DNA from: Polymorphobacter sp.
GTDB taxonomy: Bacteria; Pseudomonadota; Alphaproteobacteria; Sphingomonadales; Sphingomonadaceae
DNA length: 36,606 nt
Reading direction: 5' to 3'
NCBI RefSeq assembly: GCF_025362435.1
Contig: NZ_JANYGL010000018.1
Location: 1-36,606, forward strand
A program made the translations under genes and the position numbers. Positions 15,319 through 22,883 of this stretch are shown here, in pieces; position 1 is the first letter of the stretch; each line of letters opens with the position of its first letter. A model generated the notes under the pieces. That model was not told the origin of the DNA and ran no database searches. It was given only the letters and a program-made list of their open reading frames with translations.

Positions 15319-16317
15319 CTACGCGACCGCGAGGACGATCTTGCCGACGTGGTCGCCCGCCTCCATCCGGCGGTGCGCATCGGCGGCATCGGCGAGGGCG
15401 AATGTCCGGTCGCTGACCGCGCGGAGCTTGCCAGCCGCGAACAGCGGCCAGACCTCGCGCTCCAACGCTGCGGCGATCGCCGCCTTGAACGCCACTGGCC
15501 GCGCCCGCAGCATCGACCCGCTCAGCGTCAGGCGGCGGCGCATGACGAGGCCGAAGTTGACCTCCGCCGTCGCGCCGCGCTGGAGGGCGATCGAGACGTG
15601 GCGGCCATCGTCGCCGAGGCACATCAGGTTGCGCGGGATATAATCGCCGCCGACCATGTCGAGGACGACGTCGACGCCCTGGCCCCCGGTGATCCCGGCG
15701 ACCTTGTCGACGAAGTCGCTCGCCTTGTAGTCGATCGCATGGTCGGCCCCGAGCCCGCGCGCCGCGGCGCACTTGTCGGCCGACCCGGCGGTGACGATGA
15801 GCTTGAGCCCGCGCGCCTTGGCCAGCAGGATCGCGGTCGTGCCGATGCCGCTGGTGCCGCCGTGGACCAGGACGGTCTCGCCCGCCGCCGCATGGCCGCG
15901 CTCGAACAGGTTCGACCAGACGGTGAAATACGTCTCGGGCAGCCCGGCGGCGGCGATATAGTCGAGGCCCTCGGGGATCGGCAGGCACTGGCCCGCCGGG
16001 ACGACGCAATATTCGGCATAGCCGCCGCCGATGACCAGCGCGCAGACCCGGTCGCCGACCGCCCAGCGCCCGCCGGTCGGGCCGACCGCAACCACCTCGC
16101 CGGCGATCTCGAGCCCCATGATCGTCGGCGCCGCGGGCGGCATCGGGTACAGGCCCTGCCGCTGGAGGACGTCGGGGCGATTGACCCCGGCGGCGTGGAC
16201 GCGGACCAGCACCTCGCCGTCGGCGGGGGTCGGGACCGGGCGGGACACCGGCACCAGCACCTCGGGGCCGCCCGGGGCCGAAGGATCGATCGCGGTCATC
16301 GTCGTGGGAATCGTCAT
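15319..16317 (-). CDS. NAD(P)H quinone oxidoreductase, PIG3/zinc-less MDR family
   Basis: The 332-residue medium-chain dehydrogenase probably reduces quinones with NADPH. GroES-like N-terminal half: VRVHAAGVNRPDVLQRQGLYP (about 38-58), IMGLEIAGEVVAVG, then VGDRVCAL. The Rossmann half contains ETYFTVWSNLFERG, ETVLVHGGTSGIGTTAILLAKARG and GADHAIDYKASDFVDKV. No zinc-ligand cysteine/histidine pattern is seen, as expected for the QOR branch. The C-terminal DAADAHRRMEAGDHVGKIVL is the usual family ending. ATG 16317 is used; ATG 16299 (MTAID) is also possible because neither has a clear ribosome binding site. Confidence 0.92.
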   Translation of the reverse strand: MTIPTTMTAIDPSAPGGPEVLVPVSRPVPTPADGEVLVRVHAAGVNRPDVLQRQGLYPMPPAAPTIMGLEIAGEVVAVGPTGGRWAVGDRVCALVIGGGYAEYCVVPAGQCLPIPEGLDYIAAAGLPETYFTVWSNLFERGHAAAGETVLVHGGTSGIGTTAILLAKARGLKLIVTAGSADKCAAARGLGADHAIDYKASDFVDKVAGITGGQGVDVVLDMVGGDYIPRNLMCLGDDGRHVSIALQRGATAEVNFGLVMRRRLTLSGSMLRARPVAFKAAIAAALEREVWPLFAAGKLRAVSDRTFALADAADAHRRMEAGDHVGKIVLAVA

Positions 16318-16362
16318 GCCCGCGATATTGACTTGGCCGCGCGCCGGGTCAACGTCGGCGGC

Positions 16363-16554
16363 ATGGATGACGACCTGCCCCGCCCCAAGGACGACGTGCT
16401 CGCGGCGCTGCTGGCGCAGGACCTCGACCGGCTATCGGTCGGCGAGCTCGACGACCGCATTGTCGCCCTCGAGGCCGAGGTCGCCCGGACCAGGGCCAAG
16501 CGCGACGGCGCAAGCAAGTTCCGCTCGGCCGCCGACTCGCTGTTCCGCCGCTAG
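16363..16554 (+). CDS. DUF1192 family protein
   Basis: The 63-residue acidic-then-basic protein contains the DUF1192 pattern: MDDDLPRPKDD, then LLAQDLDRLSVGELDDRIVALEAEVARTRA, then KFRSAADSLFRR. The family is small, alphaproteobacterial and of unknown function; the middle helix is probably a short coiled coil. The ATG at 16363 lies 45 bases from the divergent quinone oxidoreductase start. Its TAG stop shares three bases with the TAG of the convergent downstream gene (CTAG at 16551-16554). Confidence 0.85.
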   Translation: MDDDLPRPKDDVLAALLAQDLDRLSVGELDDRIVALEAEVARTRAKRDGASKFRSAADSLFRR

Positions 16555-16754
16555 GCGGTCAGCGCGGCGATCAGCCGGGCAAACATCGCGATATTATCGG
16601 TCTGGTGGGCGACGACCCCGGCGGTGATGTCCTGCGTCGTATCGTCGGGCATCTTGAGCAGCGCCCGGACGCCGCCGACGCCGAACAGCTCGACCTGGCG
16701 GGCTGCATCCTCCGACTGGCGCTGGCACCAGTCGGCCAATTCGGCGGGCGTCAC
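16551..16754 (-). CDS. hypothetical small protein
   Basis: This is a 67-residue soluble protein starting with GTG (TPAELADWCQRQSEDAARQ...), ending in NIAMFARLIAALTA. I do not recognise a family. It appears mostly helical with one cysteine (residue 10). The GTG overlaps the TGA of the upstream membrane protein gene by 3 bases (GTGA), which strongly supports this start and co-translation. It overlaps the convergent DUF1192 stop. Confidence 0.65.
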   Translation of the reverse strand: MTPAELADWCQRQSEDAARQVELFGVGGVRALLKMPDDTTQDITAGVVAHQTDNIAMFARLIAALTA

Positions 16755-17155
16755 GCGGCGGCAGCCGAGACGAGCTTGCGCGCCAGTCCGTCGCCGCTGC
16801 CGAAGACGATCCACAACGGCGCCCCCGCCGCCGCGCCGAGGACGGTCAGCACCGCCAGCCCGCCGCCGAACAGTGCGATCATCGCCGTCGCCCCGCCGAC
16901 CGCGGCGCGTTCGGTGTTGCTGCGCTCGTCCCACGCACTGCGCTTGATCGCGTCGCCGAGACGCTGGATCAACGGCCACGCCGCCTTGCCGTCGACCGTC
17001 GCCATCAGCGCCGAGCGCGCCTTGCCGAAGCCGTCCTCCGAATCGTCGCGGATCGCCAGCAACCGGCCCGCCCATGCGGCGAGCGCGGCGCGCTGCTCGG
17101 GGGTCGCGCCCTCGGTCAGCTCGGTGGCAACGCGGTCTTCCATCGCTTCGCTCAT
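16751..17155 (-). CDS. hypothetical protein with one hydrophobic segment
   Basis: The 134-residue protein has a charged helical N-terminal half (MSEAMEDRVATELTEG..., QRAALAAWAGRLLAIRDDSEDGF) and a hydrophobic stretch at about 87-118 (GGATAMIALFGGGLAVLTVLGAAAG) that could span the membrane once. The segment KSAWDERSNTERAA-like (about 71-85) precedes it. I do not recognise a family. The ATG at 17155 has GGGGAG 6 bases upstream. It is coupled to the next gene through GTGA and is divergent from the acyl-CoA dehydrogenase operon, so the LiuR-like box at 17207-17220 could affect both directions. Confidence 0.72.
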   Translation of the reverse strand: MSEAMEDRVATELTEGATPEQRAALAAWAGRLLAIRDDSEDGFGKARSALMATVDGKAAWPLIQRLGDAIKRSAWDERSNTERAAVGGATAMIALFGGGLAVLTVLGAAAGAPLWIVFGSGDGLARKLVSAAAA

Positions 17156-17206
17156 CTCATCTCCCCTTCGCGCCAAGCCTATCACGCCGCAGGGGTTGCA
17201 CGCGAC

Positions 17207-17220
17207 TGACGTTAACGTAA
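17207..17220 (+). promoter_or_regulatory. LiuR-like operator in the acyl-CoA dehydrogenase promoter
   Basis: TGACGTTAACGTAA contains the perfect palindrome ACGTTAACGT (17209-17218). This resembles the operator TTTACGTnnACGTAAA known for the MerR-family branched-chain amino acid regulator LiuR. It lies 30 bases upstream of the first acyl-CoA dehydrogenase start and just downstream of TTGCAC (17196-17201), a possible -35. No merR-type gene is present in the window. Confidence 0.55.
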
Positions 17221-17249
17221 AGTCCTGCCAAAGCCCCTGGGGAGACGGC

Positions 17250-18350
17250 ATGGACTTCGACTTTTCCGACGACGCCAAGGCGTTGCGCGAGCAGGCCCGC
17301 AAGTTCTTCGACGAACGCGCCGGACCGGCGGTAGCGCGAGCCTCGATGAACGGCACCGCGTCGTTCGACGCAGCCTTGTGGCAGGCAGTGGTCGACCTCG
17401 GCTGGACCGCGGCGCGCGTCCCTGAAGCGCATGGCGGGGTCGGCATGTCGTCCGAGGCGGCGTGCGTGCTTGCCGAGGAGGCCGGGCGCAGCCTCGCGCC
17501 GATCCCGCTGGCGCAGGCACTGGCGGCGACCGAGGCGCTGATCGCGCTTGGCACCCCCGAACAGCAGGCGCGCTGGCTCCCCGGCATTGCCGATGGCTCG
17601 GTCGTCGCGGTCACCGGCTGGGCCGAGGGCGGCACCGCCTCCCCTGCCAAGGCATCGGCGAAGGTCGACGGCGGCGCGATCAACGGCACCAAGTCGCCGA
17701 TCGCCGACCTCGCCGCGGCGACAATGGCGATCGTCAGCGCAGCCGGTCCCGATGGCCCCGCGCTCTACATCGTCGACCTCAAGGGCGAGGGCGTCGGCGT
17801 TGCCCCGGTCGACACGCTCGACCTCGTCCGCCGCCACGGCACGCTGACGCTAAGCGGTGCCGCAGCCGACCCGCTCGGCACCACGGCAGGCTACCACGAC
17901 TGGCTCGACCGGGCCGCGATCCTCGGCAGCTTCGAGGCGATGGGGACCGCGACCGCGGCAATGGACATGGCGGTCGCCTATGCCAAGGAACGCACCGCCT
18001 TCGGCCAGAAGATCGGGCGATACCAAGGCATCAAGCACAAGTGCGCCGACATGTACATCAAGCTCGAACTCGCCCGCGCCCACGCCCTCCACGCGGCATG
18101 GGCGATGGAGGCGGGCGCCGCCGAACTCCGCCAGGCGGCGAGCGCGGCCCGCGTCGCCAGCCTCGACGCGCTGGCGTTCGCCGCCGAGGAGAACGTCCAG
18201 ATCCACGGCGGCATCGGCTTCACGTGGGAGAGCGACTGCCAGTTCTACTACCGCCGCAACCGCGCCCTCGTCGCGGCCCTCGGCAGCCGCAATTTCTGGG
18301 CCGACCGGCTGGTGCGCTCGCTCGAGCAGCGCAACGCCGCCGCCGCGTAA
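17250..18350 (+). CDS. acyl-CoA dehydrogenase, probably non-catalytic or partner subunit
   Basis: The 366-residue FAD-dependent acyl-CoA dehydrogenase family protein has MDFDFSDDAKALREQARKF at the start, LGWTAARVPEAHGGVGM (about 50-66), AYAKERTAFGQKIGRYQGIKHKCADM in the C-terminal helical domain, and QIHGGIGFTWE. The usual catalytic Glu positions do not look filled: the helix-G position corresponding to Glu247 of the isovaleryl enzyme in this window reads LDRAAILG (Asp220), and there is no YEGTSxIxR motif. This suggests a partner in a heteromeric enzyme with the next gene. GGGGAGA precedes the ATG by 5 bases. The gap to the next gene is 12 bases. Confidence 0.88.
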   Translation: MDFDFSDDAKALREQARKFFDERAGPAVARASMNGTASFDAALWQAVVDLGWTAARVPEAHGGVGMSSEAACVLAEEAGRSLAPIPLAQALAATEALIALGTPEQQARWLPGIADGSVVAVTGWAEGGTASPAKASAKVDGGAINGTKSPIADLAAATMAIVSAAGPDGPALYIVDLKGEGVGVAPVDTLDLVRRHGTLTLSGAAADPLGTTAGYHDWLDRAAILGSFEAMGTATAAMDMAVAYAKERTAFGQKIGRYQGIKHKCADMYIKLELARAHALHAAWAMEAGAAELRQAASAARVASLDALAFAAEENVQIHGGIGFTWESDCQFYYRRNRALVAALGSRNFWADRLVRSLEQRNAAAA

Positions 18351-18362
18351 GGGAGACCGACG

Positions 18363-19583
18363 ATGGACTTCAACGATACCCCCGACGACGCCGAGTACCG
18401 CGCCAAGGCCCGCGCCTGGCTCGCCACCGCCGCCGCCGACTACCGCGACCCGCCCGCTCGCCCCGTCAGCCGCGGTGAGAACGTCCCCGAGTCGCGCAAG
18501 TGGCAGAAGATCAAGCACGCTGCCGGCTATACCGGCATCACCTGGCCCAAGGCGTTTGGCGGGCAGGGGCTGAGCCCGATGCACTCGATCATCTTCAACC
18601 AGGAGCAGTCGAAGTATCACGCCCCGACCGAGCTGTTCGCGATCGGCCTCGGCATGTGCATCCCGACCGTCTTCACCCACGGCTCGCCGGCGTTGATCGA
18701 GCGCTACGTCGCCAAGGCGCTCGAGGGCGAGGAGGTATGGTGCCAGCTGTTCTCCGAGCCGAGTGCAGGGTCCGACCTTGCCGGCATCCGGACCAAGGCC
18801 GTGCGTGACGGCGATGACTGGGTGATCGACGGGCAGAAGGTGTGGACGACCAACGCCCATTTGTCCGACTTCGGCATCATCGTCACCCGCACCGATCCCT
18901 CCGCGCCCAAGCACAAGGGGCTGACGATGTTCATCGTCGACATGCACGCACCAGGCGTCGAGGCGCGGCCGCTGAAGCAGATGTCGGGCGGCAGCGACTT
19001 CAACGAGGTGTTCTTCACCGGGGTCCGGGTCAGCGACAGCCACCGCCTCGGCGCGGTCGGCGACGGCTGGAAGGTGTCGCTAACAACGCTGATGAACGAG
19101 CGCCTCGCGGTCGGCGGCAAGCCCGGCCATGCGCCCGGCTACCGCGACCTGATGGCGCTCGCCGCGCGGATCGAGACCGACATGGGCCCGGCGATCGAGG
19201 CACGCGACGTCCGCCAGCGGATCGCCGTGACGTACATCGCCGACGAGGGCATCAGGCTCACCCAGATGCGCGCGCTGTCGGCACTGTCGAAGGGCGAGGC
19301 GCCGGGACCCGAGCAGTCGATCAGCAAGGTCGTCGTCGCCAAGACGATGCAGGAAATGGCGGCGTTCGCGCTCGACCTGTCGGAGGCTTCGGGCTTTACC
19401 ACCGCTGGCGGCGACCCCGGGCTCCACAAGCTCCAGGGCAGCTACATGGCGTCGGCGGGGCTGCGGATTGCCGGCGGCACCGACGAGATCCTGCGCAACA
19501 TCATCGCGGAGCGCGTCCTCGGCCTGCCCGGCGACATGCGTCCCGACAAGGACACGCCGTTCAACGAAATTCGCGCAGCCTGA
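18363..19583 (+). CDS. acyl-CoA dehydrogenase, catalytic partner
   Basis: The 406-residue FAD enzyme introduces an alpha-beta double bond in an acyl-CoA. It has YTGITWPKAFGGQGL (about 56-70), WCQLFSEPSAGSDLAGIRTKA (about 126-146), the flavin-domain IDGQKVWTTNAH, and a C-terminal RIAGGTDEILRNIIAERVLGLP. Glu246 in LMNERLAVGG aligns with the catalytic Glu of isovaleryl-type enzymes, whereas the MCAD-type Glu position is Gly. It follows the previous acyl-CoA dehydrogenase by 12 bases with GGGAGA as ribosome binding site. Substrate is unknown; paired genes of this type often act on bulky or branched acyl-CoAs. Confidence 0.9.
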   Translation: MDFNDTPDDAEYRAKARAWLATAAADYRDPPARPVSRGENVPESRKWQKIKHAAGYTGITWPKAFGGQGLSPMHSIIFNQEQSKYHAPTELFAIGLGMCIPTVFTHGSPALIERYVAKALEGEEVWCQLFSEPSAGSDLAGIRTKAVRDGDDWVIDGQKVWTTNAHLSDFGIIVTRTDPSAPKHKGLTMFIVDMHAPGVEARPLKQMSGGSDFNEVFFTGVRVSDSHRLGAVGDGWKVSLTTLMNERLAVGGKPGHAPGYRDLMALAARIETDMGPAIEARDVRQRIAVTYIADEGIRLTQMRALSALSKGEAPGPEQSISKVVVAKTMQEMAAFALDLSEASGFTTAGGDPGLHKLQGSYMASAGLRIAGGTDEILRNIIAERVLGLPGDMRPDKDTPFNEIRAA

Positions 19584-19636
19584 TCGAGAACATCACTTAA
19601 TAATCTTAATACACATGCGTAACAAGTTAAAAAAGC

Positions 19637-19668
19637 GTCGGAATATTTTACACTTTCGTCGGCGCCGA
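19637..19668 (+). promoter_or_regulatory. possible activator-binding region upstream of the sigma-54 promoter
   Basis: Two dyad-like elements lie in an AT-rich stretch: GTCGGAATATTTTACAC (19637-19653, imperfect palindrome) and TCGGCGCCGA (19659-19668, perfect palindrome). They are 36-67 bases upstream of the -24 element. A PrsR-type enhancer-binding protein is the natural candidate ligand, but this is inference. Confidence 0.35.
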
Positions 19669-19702
19669 AGGTTAAGTAGTTGAAAGATCAGTAAGCATCG
19701 TT

Positions 19703-19718
19703 TGGCATGGATCGTGCC
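19703..19718 (+). promoter_or_regulatory. sigma-54 (RpoN) promoter of the PEP-CTERM gene
   Basis: TGGCATGGATCGTGCC has GG (19704-19705) and GC (19716-19717) separated by exactly 10 bases, and matches TGGCAyG-N4-TTGCw at most positions. The predicted start of transcription is near 19729, 25 bases before the ATG at 19754, with GGAG in between. PEP-CTERM genes are known to be under sigma-54 and PrsK/PrsR control. Confidence 0.75.
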
Positions 19719-19753
19719 TTGGTCGCCGCAGGTGAGTCACCTCGGAGATTAGA

Positions 19754-20374
19754 ATGAAGAGTTTGTTGCTTCTTGCGCCTGTCCTCGCTTTTGCCGGTTC
19801 GGCTCAGGCCTTGACGATCACGTCGTCCCCTCTCGATGTCGCACCCTCAGCGGGCGAAAAGGTCGTGTTCGATTTCAACGGCGGCGCCCCTGTCGCCGGT
19901 TACAGCTACACCGGCGGTACAATCTTCACGCACTCGGTTGCTAACGTTGCTGCAGCCCCCGCGGGTGACACCACCCCGTTCCTCGCGGTCCAGCAGGGCG
20001 ATACCGCCACCTTCACCTTCGCCAAAGCGATCAAGTCGTTCAGCATTTACATCGGCTCGGTCGACTCGTTCAACTCGCTGCATTTTACCGGTCCGGGCTA
20101 TGACTCGGGCGTGTTCTCGGCGTCGATGCTTCCGGGCGGCGACAACGGCAACCAGGTCAATGGCGACACAAATCGCCGCTTCTTCTTCACCTTCAATGGT
20201 GGGCAGAGCGTCAAGACCGTCACCCTCGGAAGTGCGGGCAACTCGTTCGAGATCGACAACATCGCCGTCGCGAATGTTCCCGAGCCGGCCACCTGGGCCA
20301 TGCTCGTCGGTGGTTTCGGCCTGATCGGCTTCGCCCGCCGTCGCAAGTCGACGCTCGAGACCGTCGCGGCCTAA
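19754..20374 (+). CDS. PEPxxWA-CTERM sorting domain protein
   Basis: The 206-residue exported protein has signal peptide MKSLLLLAPVLAFAGSAQA (cleavage near residue 19-20). A beta-rich, Gly/Ser/Thr-rich body (about 20-170) follows, with a VFDFNGGAPVAGYSYTGG stretch and an SFEIDNIAVANV region. The C-terminal sorting signal is VPEPATWAML then a hydrophobic stretch and RRRK (about 175-198). Such proteins are processed by exosortase/EpsH systems and surface-displayed, usually with exopolysaccharide. No exosortase gene is in the window. A sigma-54 promoter precedes it and a strong terminator follows, making a monocistronic unit. Confidence 0.92.
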   Translation: MKSLLLLAPVLAFAGSAQALTITSSPLDVAPSAGEKVVFDFNGGAPVAGYSYTGGTIFTHSVANVAAAPAGDTTPFLAVQQGDTATFTFAKAIKSFSIYIGSVDSFNSLHFTGPGYDSGVFSASMLPGGDNGNQVNGDTNRRFFFTFNGGQSVKTVTLGSAGNSFEIDNIAVANVPEPATWAMLVGGFGLIGFARRRKSTLETVAA

Positions 20375-20419
20375 AGCCAACGATTGCGGGATGCCTCGTG
20401 GGCGTCCCGACGCGAAATG

Positions 20420-20451
20420 ACTGCGCGCAGCCCCGGTTGCGCGCAGTTTTT
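20420..20451 (+). terminator. rho-independent terminator after the PEP-CTERM gene
   Basis: A perfect 10-bp stem (ACTGCGCGCA at 20420-20429 with TGCGCGCAGT at 20438-20447) is followed by a T run (20447-20451). It lies 46 bases past the PEP-CTERM stop. Confidence 0.9.
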
Positions 20452-20513
20452 GTCTGTGGTCGCCACGCTGCGTGACGACTTGGCGCTGTTCTAGACCCGG
20501 CCGACTGTCTAAC

Positions 20514-20527
20514 GAACAACGATGTTC
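20514..20527 (+). promoter_or_regulatory. candidate operator upstream of isovaleryl-CoA dehydrogenase
   Basis: GAACA-ACGA-TGTTC is a 5-bp inverted repeat, 29 bases upstream of the ATG. The protein that binds it is unknown. The ACGTTAACGT box found at the other acyl-CoA dehydrogenase operon is absent here. Confidence 0.35.
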
Positions 20528-20555
20528 TGTCCGACCTTGACCAAATAGGCGCCCG

Positions 20556-21719
20556 ATGACCCTCTCGACGCTCAACTTCGCCCATGGCGAGACTATCGAC
20601 ATGCTGCGCGATACGGTGCGCGCGTTCGCCGCCGCCGAGATCGCGCCGCGCGCCGACGCGATCGACCGCGACAACGTCTTCCCGCGCGACCTGTGGACTA
20701 AACTCGGCGATCTCGGCCTTCACGGCGTTACCGTGCCCGAGGCCGACGGCGGCGCCGGGCTCGGCTATCTCGCGCACGTCGTCGCGGTCGAGGAGATCAG
20801 CCGGGCCTCGGCGAGCGTAGGTCTGAGCTACGGCGCGCATTCCAACCTGTGCATCAACCAGATCGCCCGCTGGGGTACCGCCGAGCAGAAGGCGAAGTAT
20901 TTGCCCAAGCTGATCAGTGGTGAGCATCTCGGCAGCCTCGCGATGTCCGAAAGCGGCTCGGGGAGTGACGTCGTTTCGATGCGGCTGCGGGCAGAGAAGC
21001 GCAACGACCGCTACGTCCTCAACGGCTCGAAGTTCTGGATCACCAACGGCCCGGGAGCCGACACGCTCGTCGTTTATGGCAAGACCGATCCGGCTGCCGG
21101 CGCGCGCGGCATCACCGCCTTCCTGATTGAGCGGGGCATGGCCGGGTTCTCGACCGCGCAGAAGCTCGACAAGCTCGGGATGCGGGGTTCGGATACCTGC
21201 GAATTGGTTTTCGAGGATTGCGAGGTGCCGTTCGACAACGTCCTCGGCGAGGAGGGCCGCGGCGTGCAGGTGCTGATGTCGGGGCTCGACTACGAGCGCG
21301 TCGTCCTTGCGGGCGGACCCTTGGGCATCATGCAGGCATGCCTCGACACCGTCGTGCCGTACATTCACGAGCGCAAGCAGTTCGGCCAGGCGATCGGCGA
21401 GTTCCAGCTGATGCAGGGCAAGATCGCCGACATGTACGTCGCGCTGTCGACGGCGCAGGCGTACACCTACGCCGTCGCCCAGGCGTGCGATCGCGGCGAG
21501 ACGACACGCAAGGACGCCGCGGGGTGCATCCTCTATGCCGCCGAAAAGGCGACGTGGATGGCACTCGAGGCAATCCAGGCGCTTGGCGGCAATGGCTATA
21601 TCAACGACTACCCGACCGGCCGCCTGCTCCGAGATGCCAAGCTGTACGAGATCGGCGCGGGGACGAGCGAGATCCGTCGATATCTGATCGGGCGGGAATT
21701 GTTCGACGAGACGGCATGA
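20556..21719 (+). CDS. ivd: isovaleryl-CoA dehydrogenase
   Basis: The 387-residue FAD enzyme oxidises isovaleryl-CoA to 3-methylcrotonyl-CoA in leucine degradation. Family features are [26 protein letters not shown] (about 60-85), [12 protein letters not shown] (about 92-103), [32 protein letters not shown], and [17 protein letters not shown] with catalytic Glu247. The C-terminal [12 protein letters not shown] is typical, with Gly where MCAD has its base. The stop overlaps the mobA start (ATGA). The remaining leucine genes (liuB-E) are not nearby, so this copy is isolated from the usual liu operon. Confidence 0.93.
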   Translation: MTLSTLNFAHGETIDMLRDTVRAFAAAEIAPRADAIDRDNVFPRDLWTKLGDLGLHGVTVPEADGGAGLGYLAHVVAVEEISRASASVGLSYGAHSNLCINQIARWGTAEQKAKYLPKLISGEHLGSLAMSESGSGSDVVSMRLRAEKRNDRYVLNGSKFWITNGPGADTLVVYGKTDPAAGARGITAFLIERGMAGFSTAQKLDKLGMRGSDTCELVFEDCEVPFDNVLGEEGRGVQVLMSGLDYERVVLAGGPLGIMQACLDTVVPYIHERKQFGQAIGEFQLMQGKIADMYVALSTAQAYTYAVAQACDRGETTRKDAAGCILYAAEKATWMALEAIQALGGNGYINDYPTGRLLRDAKLYEIGAGTSEIRRYLIGRELFDETA

Positions 21720-22234
21720 CCGGCGTTCTCGGCGCAGTCCTCGCCGGGGGTGCGTCGAGCCGCTTCGGCAGCGACAAGGCGAAGGCGCTATTTCACGGCA
21801 AGGCGTTGATCGAGCATGTTATCTCGCGGCTGCGACGGCAAGTGTCGGACCTTGTCGTCGTCGGACGTGACTATCCAGGAGAGGCATCAATCCCCGACCG
21901 CCCTGCCCCCGGACTCGGTCCCCTTGGCGGGCTCTGCGCCGCGCTCCATCACGCCGACGCCGGCGGATATGACGCGGTCTTGACGAGCGGCTGCGACCTG
22001 CCGGAATTGCCGCTCGACCTGCGCGATGCACTCGGCGAGGGTTCCGCGTTTGTCATCGGCCAGCCGCTCCTCGCAGTATGGCCAAGTGCGCTGGCGGGGG
22101 TGCTCGACCTCCATCTCGCTCGTAGCTCCGACCGCTCGCTCCGCGGCTGGGTGGCGTTGACCGGTGCACGCGGCGTCGACCTCGGCCCGATCTGGAACGT
22201 TAACCGGCCAACGGACATACCGCCTGTGCAATAA
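21716..22234 (+). CDS. mobA: molybdenum cofactor guanylyltransferase
   Basis: The 172-residue enzyme transfers GMP to molybdopterin-Mo, giving the bis-MGD cofactor. The signature [14 protein letters not shown] (9-22) binds GTP, and [10 protein letters not shown] (about 90-99) holds the metal-binding aspartate. [12 protein letters not shown] (about 66-77) is also conserved. It is slightly short for MobA (usually about 190-200) because the C-terminal half is compact. The ATG overlaps the isovaleryl-CoA dehydrogenase stop, so translation is coupled although the pathways are unrelated. No molybdoenzyme gene is in the window. Confidence 0.88.
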   Translation: MTGVLGAVLAGGASSRFGSDKAKALFHGKALIEHVISRLRRQVSDLVVVGRDYPGEASIPDRPAPGLGPLGGLCAALHHADAGGYDAVLTSGCDLPELPLDLRDALGEGSAFVIGQPLLAVWPSALAGVLDLHLARSSDRSLRGWVALTGARGVDLGPIWNVNRPTDIPPVQ

Positions 22235-22292
22235 TGCCGGAACACCGCCGGTCGCGCCGCTTTTATTGCTCAGAGGTTCGAGGAGCAGCAAC

Positions 22293-22868
22293 ATGGCAAC
22301 AAAATACAAGGCGCGCAGCAACAACGATAGCAGCGGCGGGAAATTCGCCGCGGGCGCGGCGGGCTTCGGCCTCGGGCTGCTCGCCGCCGTAGGCCGCCGG
22401 GCCGCTGTCCAGGCGATCACGGCGGTTGCCGGCGACTGGTTTGACGGGCTCAAGGCCGAGCACAAGCTAGCCATGACCCTGATGGAGGCGATGGAGAAGA
22501 CCAGCGAGGCGGACGTCAAGAAACGCGCTGCAATGCTGCTCTCGCTCCAGCACATGCTCGGCAAGCACGCGATCCAGGAGGAGGACGTGATTTATTGCGC
22601 TCTCCGCGCTCTTGGGGATGTCAATGACGCCAACGAGCTCGGCAACGAGCACAACGCCGAGGTCAAGCAGGGGCTCTATGACCTCGAGCAGATCGACAAG
22701 GCGTCACCGGCGTGGGTCGCGCGTCTGACCCAGCTCAAGAACGACATCGCCGCCCACGTCCAGAAGGAAGAGGACGAGGTTTTCCCCAAGCTGCGCGCGA
22801 AGCTTACCCCTGAGGAAAACAAGAAGCTAACCGTGCGGATGAACTTCGAGGGCTTCAAGGTCGCTTGA
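22293..22868 (+). CDS. hemerythrin HHE domain protein
   Basis: The 191-residue protein has a Gly/Ala-rich N-terminus (SGGKFAAGAAGFGLGLLAAVG, about 14-34) that may be membrane-associated. A four-helix hemerythrin-like domain follows. Histidines at 57 (AEH), 87, 92 (QHMLGKH), 120 (NEH) and 155 (AAH), with glutamates at 96 and 159, are placed to bind a di-iron centre. It could sense or buffer O2, NO or iron. The ATG at 22293 follows AGGAG by 8 bases. It converges on the following minus-strand gene. Confidence 0.88.
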   Translation: MATKYKARSNNDSSGGKFAAGAAGFGLGLLAAVGRRAAVQAITAVAGDWFDGLKAEHKLAMTLMEAMEKTSEADVKKRAAMLLSLQHMLGKHAIQEEDVIYCALRALGDVNDANELGNEHNAEVKQGLYDLEQIDKASPAWVARLTQLKNDIAAHVQKEEDEVFPKLRAKLTPEENKKLTVRMNFEGFKVA

Positions 22869-22883
22869 CCTCCCGTCGCCCGC

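Noticed and set aside
19598-19612. TTAA-N5-TTAA as a CtrA box
   Set aside because: CtrA half-sites need 7 bases between them; the stretch is simply AT-rich.
22239-22263. Possible EcfG promoter (GGAAC...CTTT) before the hemerythrin gene
   Set aside because: The -35 fits and spacing is 16, but the -10 is CTTT instead of CGTT, so the evidence is too weak.
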